From Ruminococcaceae bacterium UBA1405 (lineage in GTDB: Bacteria > Bacillota > Clostridia > Oscillospirales > Ruminococcaceae), in NCBI GenBank assembly GCA_002305685.1, contig DBQB01000018.1:1-55207 (forward strand): a DNA stretch of 55,207 nucleotides, in the 5' to 3' direction. The notes below the pieces were generated by a model that did no database searches, was not told where the DNA came from, and was given only the letters and a program-made list of their open reading frames with translations. A program made the translations under genes and the position numbers. Below, piece by piece: positions 51,516 through 55,207 of this stretch. Each line of letters begins with the position of its first letter. Within the stretch, counting starts at the first letter, position 1.

Positions 51516-51558
51516 AGCCTCCATCCCACCCGGAATAGGGGAGATGGAGGCTGTTTTT
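51516..51558. terminator. Bidirectional terminator between the CmpB-like gene and the ABC permease
   Basis: A 10-bp stem AGCCTCCATC / GATGGAGGCT with a 17-base loop is followed by GTTTTT on the plus strand, between converging genes. Confidence 0.82.
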
Positions 51559-52369
51559 ATTCCAGATTCAGATGTTTGGAGAGAATCCTATGGGTGACAA
51601 GATAGTAGAGAATAAATTCTACACCCTGCCAAAAAATCAGCAGAAGAAAGGCTAAATGATATGCCCAGGTTTGAGGCTTGGTCTCCGGGTCCAACAGGAG
51701 AATCAGATGATCCAAATGTAGCAGATTTATCAGATTCCCAATGAGCCCCCACAACCAGAGCATGATTCCTCCCATAACGACATAGGAGAGAAAGGAAAGA
51801 ATGATCCGATGGCGGCTGAAAAGATGTCCAACTGAGATGGCAGCATACGCCTTGAGCACCTGTTTCCCGATGGCGATAAACATCAAAACCATTAGCTCTA
51901 CAAAATAGAAAACCCAGTGAATTGAAAAGTTCTGAGAGACATTCACGATCAGTTCCAAGCATCGTTTTAAGATAACAGGGTCCATAAAATCAAGAGAAAA
52001 GATTAGCACCACAAAGGAGATGATTGCCACAATTCCTCCTAAAACCAAAACGATGACAGAGCAAATCAGCTTGGAAGCGATATGTTGCCAGGGTTTGACC
52101 GGCAAGGTCAGCATTAGGTATCCTTCCTCAGAGAGCAGCCCCTTATAAAAGCGAAGAATAATCATCAGCATGGAGATGGTACAAACCGCAACCATCAATC
52201 CAAAATATATGATTCCAATCAGGTTGGCCGGTGTACCTTGCATCACCAAAGCCAGCATCCGGTTGGAGAACAGATTGCTGAGCAGTGCGGCGGCCAACAG
52301 GGCAATGTAAAGGGGAAGCAAAGTTTGGAAATAGGAACGCAGCTCATATTTCATCAGTTTTCTCAACAT
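51557..52369 (-). CDS. ABC transporter membrane subunit of the GntR-linked operon
   Basis: A 270-residue membrane protein with about six helices and a short cytosolic start (MLRKLMKYELRSYFQTLLPL) typical of ABC-2-like permeases in YtrA-type operons. SEEGYLMLTLPVKPWQHIASKL is the cytosolic coupling segment commonly found in these proteins. Its ATG overlaps the stop of the ATPase gene by seven bases, so they are co-translated. The substrate is unknown; related operons respond to cell-wall stress or peptide antibiotics. Confidence 0.87.
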   Translation of the reverse strand: MLRKLMKYELRSYFQTLLPLYIALLAAALLSNLFSNRMLALVMQGTPANLIGIIYFGLMVAVCTISMLMIILRFYKGLLSEEGYLMLTLPVKPWQHIASKLICSVIVLVLGGIVAIISFVVLIFSLDFMDPVILKRCLELIVNVSQNFSIHWVFYFVELMVLMFIAIGKQVLKAYAAISVGHLFSRHRIILSFLSYVVMGGIMLWLWGLIGNLINLLHLDHLILLLDPETKPQTWAYHLAFLLLIFWQGVEFILYYLVTHRILSKHLNLE

Positions 52370-53070
52370 GCAAATACCTCCCGAAACAGCTGATCGACGG
52401 ATTTTCCTTCTCGCTCCCGGATGTTGTCCACCGTATCAAAGAGTTTGAGTTCTCCTTCTTTCAAAAAGATAACCTCGTCCAGCACCCGTTCAATATCTGC
52501 GATGAGGTGGGTGGAGATTACCACAGTGGAATTTTCCGAGTAGTTTTGCAGAATGGTAGAGAGGATATAATCACGGGCCGCCGGATCTACGCCACCGATT
52601 GGCTCATCGAGCAGATACAGCTGCGCCCGTCGTGCCATGGTGACAATGAGCTGTACCTTCTCTTTGGTACCTTTTGAGAGGGTTTTGAGACAGTCGGAAG
52701 GGGAGAGATGCAGCGTTTGTAACATTTCCATTGCTTTGGCAAGATCGAAATCGGCATAAAAATCCGCAAAGAAATCTACCAAATCTCTTATCCGCATCCA
52801 GTCGTTGAGATACATACGGTCGGGCAGATACGCCACGATGGAGTGGGTTTCACATCCCGGAGCATGACCACCGATGAGGATAGAACCACCGGAAGGCTGT
52901 AAAAGACCATTGGCAAGTTTTAGGAAGGTGGTTTTTCCGGAACCGTTGGGGCCAAGAAGTCCCACGATTTTTCCAGGTCCAAGGGTTAAGTTTAGTCCGG
53001 TAAGAGCTTGTTTTTTGCCGAAAAGCTTGGTCAAACCGGTGCAAACCATAAGGTTTTGATGTTCAGACAT
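52363..53070 (-). CDS. ABC transporter ATP-binding protein of the GntR-linked operon
   Basis: A 235-residue ATPase. Walker A is GLLGPNGSGKTTFLKLANGL near 32-51, the signature segment is the variant LSKGTKEKVQL, and Walker B is LYLLDEPIGGVDPAARDY. STHLIADIE holds the switch His. The variant signature and short length fit YtrB/NatA-type ATPases. The start at 53070 follows GGAGGAGAAT on the minus strand and overlaps the end of the GntR gene by 8 bases. Confidence 0.93.
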   Translation of the reverse strand: MSEHQNLMVCTGLTKLFGKKQALTGLNLTLGPGKIVGLLGPNGSGKTTFLKLANGLLQPSGGSILIGGHAPGCETHSIVAYLPDRMYLNDWMRIRDLVDFFADFYADFDLAKAMEMLQTLHLSPSDCLKTLSKGTKEKVQLIVTMARRAQLYLLDEPIGGVDPAARDYILSTILQNYSENSTVVISTHLIADIERVLDEVIFLKEGELKLFDTVDNIREREGKSVDQLFREVFAC

Positions 53071-53443
53071 CTTTATTCTCCTCCTTTTTGGCGTATTGCT
53101 CAAGAAGCTGGGTGACTTGGGTATCGGTGAACCCAAGCTGTCTCATATTGCTGAGAAATGCTTCTATCTGCTTGATGGCCATCTGGGTACGGATCTGTTC
53201 AATCATCTCGATATCCTCCGTTACGATGCGTCCAGCGGTGCGATTGGAAAGAACCAAGCCTTCCCGTTCCAATTCCGCAAAGGCACGCTGCATGGTATTG
53301 GGATTGACTCCAGCCTGTGCCGCCAGTTCACGAACCGACGGCAGCCGGGATGCCGGAGGATATCGTCCCCCAAGAATCTGTTGGACAATTTGTTCTGCCA
53401 GCTGAAGATAAATCGGTCGATCGTTGGAAAGCTGCCAGTCCAT
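53063..53443 (-). CDS. GntR family (YtrA-like) transcriptional regulator
   Basis: A 126-residue regulator. Residues 1-75 are a GntR winged helix: PIYLQLAEQIVQQILGGRYP, RLPSVRELAAQAGVNPNTMQ and RAFAELEREGLVLS. The short helical C-terminal part (about 80-126) is the small dimerisation domain of the YtrA subfamily, not the larger effector domain of FadR or HutC types. It heads the operon GntR-ATPase-permease and has a large inverted repeat over its own promoter, so it is probably an autorepressor. Confidence 0.93.
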   Translation of the reverse strand: MDWQLSNDRPIYLQLAEQIVQQILGGRYPPASRLPSVRELAAQAGVNPNTMQRAFAELEREGLVLSNRTAGRIVTEDIEMIEQIRTQMAIKQIEAFLSNMRQLGFTDTQVTQLLEQYAKKEENKDV

Positions 53444-53460
53444 ATGTATCGTCTCTCCTT

Positions 53461-53498
53461 GTGTATTATTGTACTAAGAACTTAATACAATAATACAC
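53461..53498. promoter_or_regulatory. Inverted-repeat operator of the GntR/ABC operon
   Basis: Perfect 13-base arms GTGTATTATTGTA (53461-53473) and TACAATAATACAC (53486-53498) are parted by 12 bases. One arm covers the -10 of the minus-strand promoter; the other lies in the transcribed leader. This is the place for an autoregulatory GntR/YtrA site. Confidence 0.82.
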
Positions 53499-53518
53499 GT
53501 GGAGAAAACAATTGTCAA
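53490..53518 (-). promoter_or_regulatory. Promoter of the GntR/ABC operon
   Basis: On the minus strand, a perfect TTGACA (53518-53513), 17 bases, TATTAT (53495-53490). Confidence 0.85.
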
Positions 53519-53539
53519 GAGGCAGTTTTGTTGCATCTG

Positions 53540-53568
53540 TTGCAGGCGGCGTAAAAAAGGATTATAAT
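53540..53568 (+). promoter_or_regulatory. Promoter of the MATE gene
   Basis: TTGCAG (53540-53545), 17 bases, perfect TATAAT (53563-53568). It diverges from the GntR promoter, 22 bases away. Confidence 0.78.
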
Positions 53569-53626
53569 TGTTGTAAAATGGATGTAAAAGGAAACTTCAG
53601 CGTGGCTGAGGACAGGAGGTAACACG

Positions 53627-55015
53627 ATGACCCAAAACGGAAAAACGCAGTGGAGAGAATATTTGGGTGATAGACACTTTTATCAGCAGATTTTGCAGTT
53701 AGCTATCCCCGTATCTCTGCAACAGCTGATAACAGTTGGTATCAATCTGATGGATACCATTATGCTCAGCAGCATGGGGGATGCTCAGCTATCCGCGTCT
53801 TCTTTGGCCAGCCAGTTTATCAACATCTTTCAAATTTGCTGCATGGGTCTGGGAATGGGGGCTTCGGTGCTTACTTCCCGGTTTTGGGGGATGCAGGATA
53901 AGCACAGCCTGCGAAAATCCATTACCATCATGTTGCGCCTTTGCCTGATCTTTGCTTCGGTCTTTACCGTCGCTACCTGGCTCAGACCGGATCTGATTAT
54001 GAGGATCTATTCCAACGATCCGGAAATTATCACCTATGGCGTGTCTTATCTGAATTGGTTGTTGCCCACCTATTTTTGTATGGGATTGTCGCTGACCTGT
54101 ACCATTGTGCTGCGCAGTGTAGGGCAAGTAAAACTGCCGCTTGCAGGTTCGGTGATTGCTTTTTTCATCAACGTTTTCTTTAACTGGGTGTTTATCTTTG
54201 GTAAATTGGGGGCGCCGCGTATGGAAATTGCCGGTGCCGCTTTGGGTACCTTGATTGCCCGTGCATTTGAACTGCTGTTCATTTGTGGATATTTCTTTTT
54301 CCGTGACCAAAGAATATCCTATCGGTTTGAACATTTCCTTCTCAACTGTAAAGATCTTCGCAGCGAATACCTGCGTATCAGCATTCCGGTGTTGATCAGC
54401 GACTTTCTCTTGGCTCTGGGAAACAATTCCGTCGCCATGATTATGGGACGAATCGGAAAATCCTTTGTGGCCGCCAACTCCGCTACGGTGGTGGTACAAC
54501 AGCTGAGCTCGGTTTTGACCCAAGGAATTTCCAACGCCAGCGGTATCATGACCGGACATACCATGGGCCGCGGGGAATACGAAAAGGCGCAGAAGCAGGG
54601 ATATACCTTCCTGATATTGGGTTTTGTGATCGGATGTTTTGCTGCGGGGCTGATTATGCTGCTGCGGGGTCCGATCATTGGATACTACCAGATTACCACT
54701 GAGGCTAAGGACATTGCTTGGGAGCTGATGGATTCCATCAGTTTTATCGTAATCTTCCAGGCGATGAATTCCATCCTGACCAAAGGCGTACTTCGTGCCG
54801 GCGGAGATACCAAATTCCTGATGGCAGGGGATATTTTGTTTTTGTGGGTTGCGTCAATCCCATTGGGCGCGTTAGCCGGGTTGATATTCCACTGGCCGCC
54901 GTTCTGGATTTACACGATGCTGAAAATCGATCAGATCATCAAGTGTGTCTGGTGCGTTTTCCGTTTGAGAAGCCGGAAATGGATGAAAAAGATTTCCTCC
55001 TCGGCGACCGCCTGA
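53627..55015 (+). CDS. MATE family efflux transporter
   Basis: A 462-residue exporter with twelve predicted helices. ILQLAIPVSLQQLITVGINL and MDTIMLSSMGDAQLSASSLA match the first helices of the family, and the two halves repeat the fold (second half from about EYLRISIPVLISDFLLALGN). ILTKGVLRAGGDTKFLMAGD is the conserved late loop. It would export cationic drugs or metabolites against sodium or protons; the substrate is unknown. AGGAGGT precedes the ATG. It is a different protein from the partial MATE at the left edge. Confidence 0.94.
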   Translation: MTQNGKTQWREYLGDRHFYQQILQLAIPVSLQQLITVGINLMDTIMLSSMGDAQLSASSLASQFINIFQICCMGLGMGASVLTSRFWGMQDKHSLRKSITIMLRLCLIFASVFTVATWLRPDLIMRIYSNDPEIITYGVSYLNWLLPTYFCMGLSLTCTIVLRSVGQVKLPLAGSVIAFFINVFFNWVFIFGKLGAPRMEIAGAALGTLIARAFELLFICGYFFFRDQRISYRFEHFLLNCKDLRSEYLRISIPVLISDFLLALGNNSVAMIMGRIGKSFVAANSATVVVQQLSSVLTQGISNASGIMTGHTMGRGEYEKAQKQGYTFLILGFVIGCFAAGLIMLLRGPIIGYYQITTEAKDIAWELMDSISFIVIFQAMNSILTKGVLRAGGDTKFLMAGDILFLWVASIPLGALAGLIFHWPPFWIYTMLKIDQIIKCVWCVFRLRSRKWMKKISSSATA

Positions 55016-55021
55016 TATCAG

Positions 55022-55063
55022 ACAGCCTGGTGGATGCTTAGAACATCCGCCAGGCTGTTTTTT
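55022..55063 (+). terminator. Terminator of the MATE gene
   Basis: A 15-bp stem (ACAGCCTGGTGGATG with its complement, one G-T pair) is followed by six T. Confidence 0.93.
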
Positions 55064-55095
55064 GGTAGAAAATTCTTTGGATCTCTGGTAAGCGG

Positions 55096-55124
55096 TTGAC
55101 AAATATTGCCGGATGGGTTATAAT
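55096..55124 (+). promoter_or_regulatory. Promoter of tRNA-Asp
   Basis: A perfect consensus: TTGACA (55096-55101), 17 bases, TATAAT (55119-55124). Confidence 0.92.
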
Positions 55125-55167
55125 TGCTTTCGTCGTCAAGGATATCGCTGTATCGACGATTATCAGT

Positions 55168-55207
55168 GGCCCGGTAGTTCAGGTGGTTAGAACGCTAGCC
55201 TGTCACG
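55168..55207 (+). tRNA. tRNA-Asp (GTC), 5' part, cut by window edge
   Basis: The acceptor strand GGCCCGG, the D-arm segment TAGTTCAGGTGGTTAGAAC and the anticodon loop CTGTCAC with anticodon GTC (55202-55204) match bacterial tRNA-Asp. The rest of the anticodon stem, the T arm and the 3' end lie beyond the window. Confidence 0.93.

Noticed and set aside
1..55015. The two MATE genes at the window ends as a repeat or duplication
   Set aside because: The protein sequences differ clearly in the shared N-terminal region (for example their first 60 residues), so they are separate family members, not a recent duplication.
1..55207. CRISPR arrays, insertion sequences, prophage or integrated element
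   Set aside because: No regularly spaced repeats, transposase, integrase, phage structural genes or att-like repeats were seen. The tRNA-Asp at the right edge could be an integration site, but nothing next to it inside the window supports that.

Overview
The window looks like a piece of chromosome from an anaerobic, low-to-mid-GC Firmicute, most likely a Clostridia member near Ruminococcaceae/Oscillospiraceae. The evidence is a Gram-positive PolC-type replicative polymerase, the order rpsB-tsf-pyrH-frr-uppS-cdsA-dxr-rseP-ispG-polC, a formate--tetrahydrofolate ligase, an electron-transfer type PyrK/PyrD pair, strong AGGAGG ribosome binding sites and classical TTGACA/TATAAT promoters. The assignment to a group is inference; no 16S rRNA is present. 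Most of the window is housekeeping sequence with short accessory insertions. No CRISPR array, insertion sequence, prophage or plasmid feature was seen.

Layout. 1-4.3 kb: the start of a MATE transporter (minus strand, cut by the window edge), then a ribbon-helix-helix protein just upstream of clpB. 4.4-16 kb: the translation, envelope and isoprenoid block rpsB, tsf, pyrH, frr, uppS, cdsA, dxr, rseP and ispG, interrupted between tsf and pyrH by a BlaI-type repressor and an M56 (BlaR1/MecR1-like) peptidase. rseP carries a +1 frameshift at a run of seven C. 15.8-21.2 kb: polC followed by a radical SAM/SPASM gene. 21.3-25.4 kb: a small accessory group of a GH95-like glycosidase, a MIF-like tautomerase and a Gfo/Idh/MocA oxidoreductase. 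25.5-28.5 kb: a DHHW protein and MBOAT acyltransferase pair, likely for acylating a surface polymer. 28.8-32.5 kb: a heterodimeric ABC exporter. 32.5-40.5 kb: a FtsW/RodA/SpoVE protein (minus), then fhs behind a structured leader, tsaE-tsaB, rpiB, pyrK-pyrD, a histidine phosphatase and ruvX. 40.6-42.5 kb: an XRE regulator fused to a complete desulfoferrodoxin, divergent from a chloramphenicol acetyltransferase-type gene, then a second XRE regulator. 42.7-47.5 kb: prfB (minus), a RING/zinc-ribbon membrane protein, galU, and the rpsF-ssb-rpsR operon. 47.6-55.2 kb: a lipoprotein, a GH13 glucosidase, a HAD phosphatase, a CmpB-like membrane protein, a GntR/ABC operon with a large inverted-repeat operator, a complete MATE transporter and the 5' part of tRNA-Asp.

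The items most worth a second look are the XRE-desulfoferrodoxin fusion with all nine predicted iron ligands; the fhs leader, which can form two mutually exclusive helices and may mask its own Shine-Dalgarno; the rseP frameshift in a homopolymer; the BlaI/M56 pair with a non-PBP sensor domain and two matching operators; and the ribbon-helix-helix/clpB linkage. All structural RNA and operator calls were made by eye from base pairing; no database or folding program was run.
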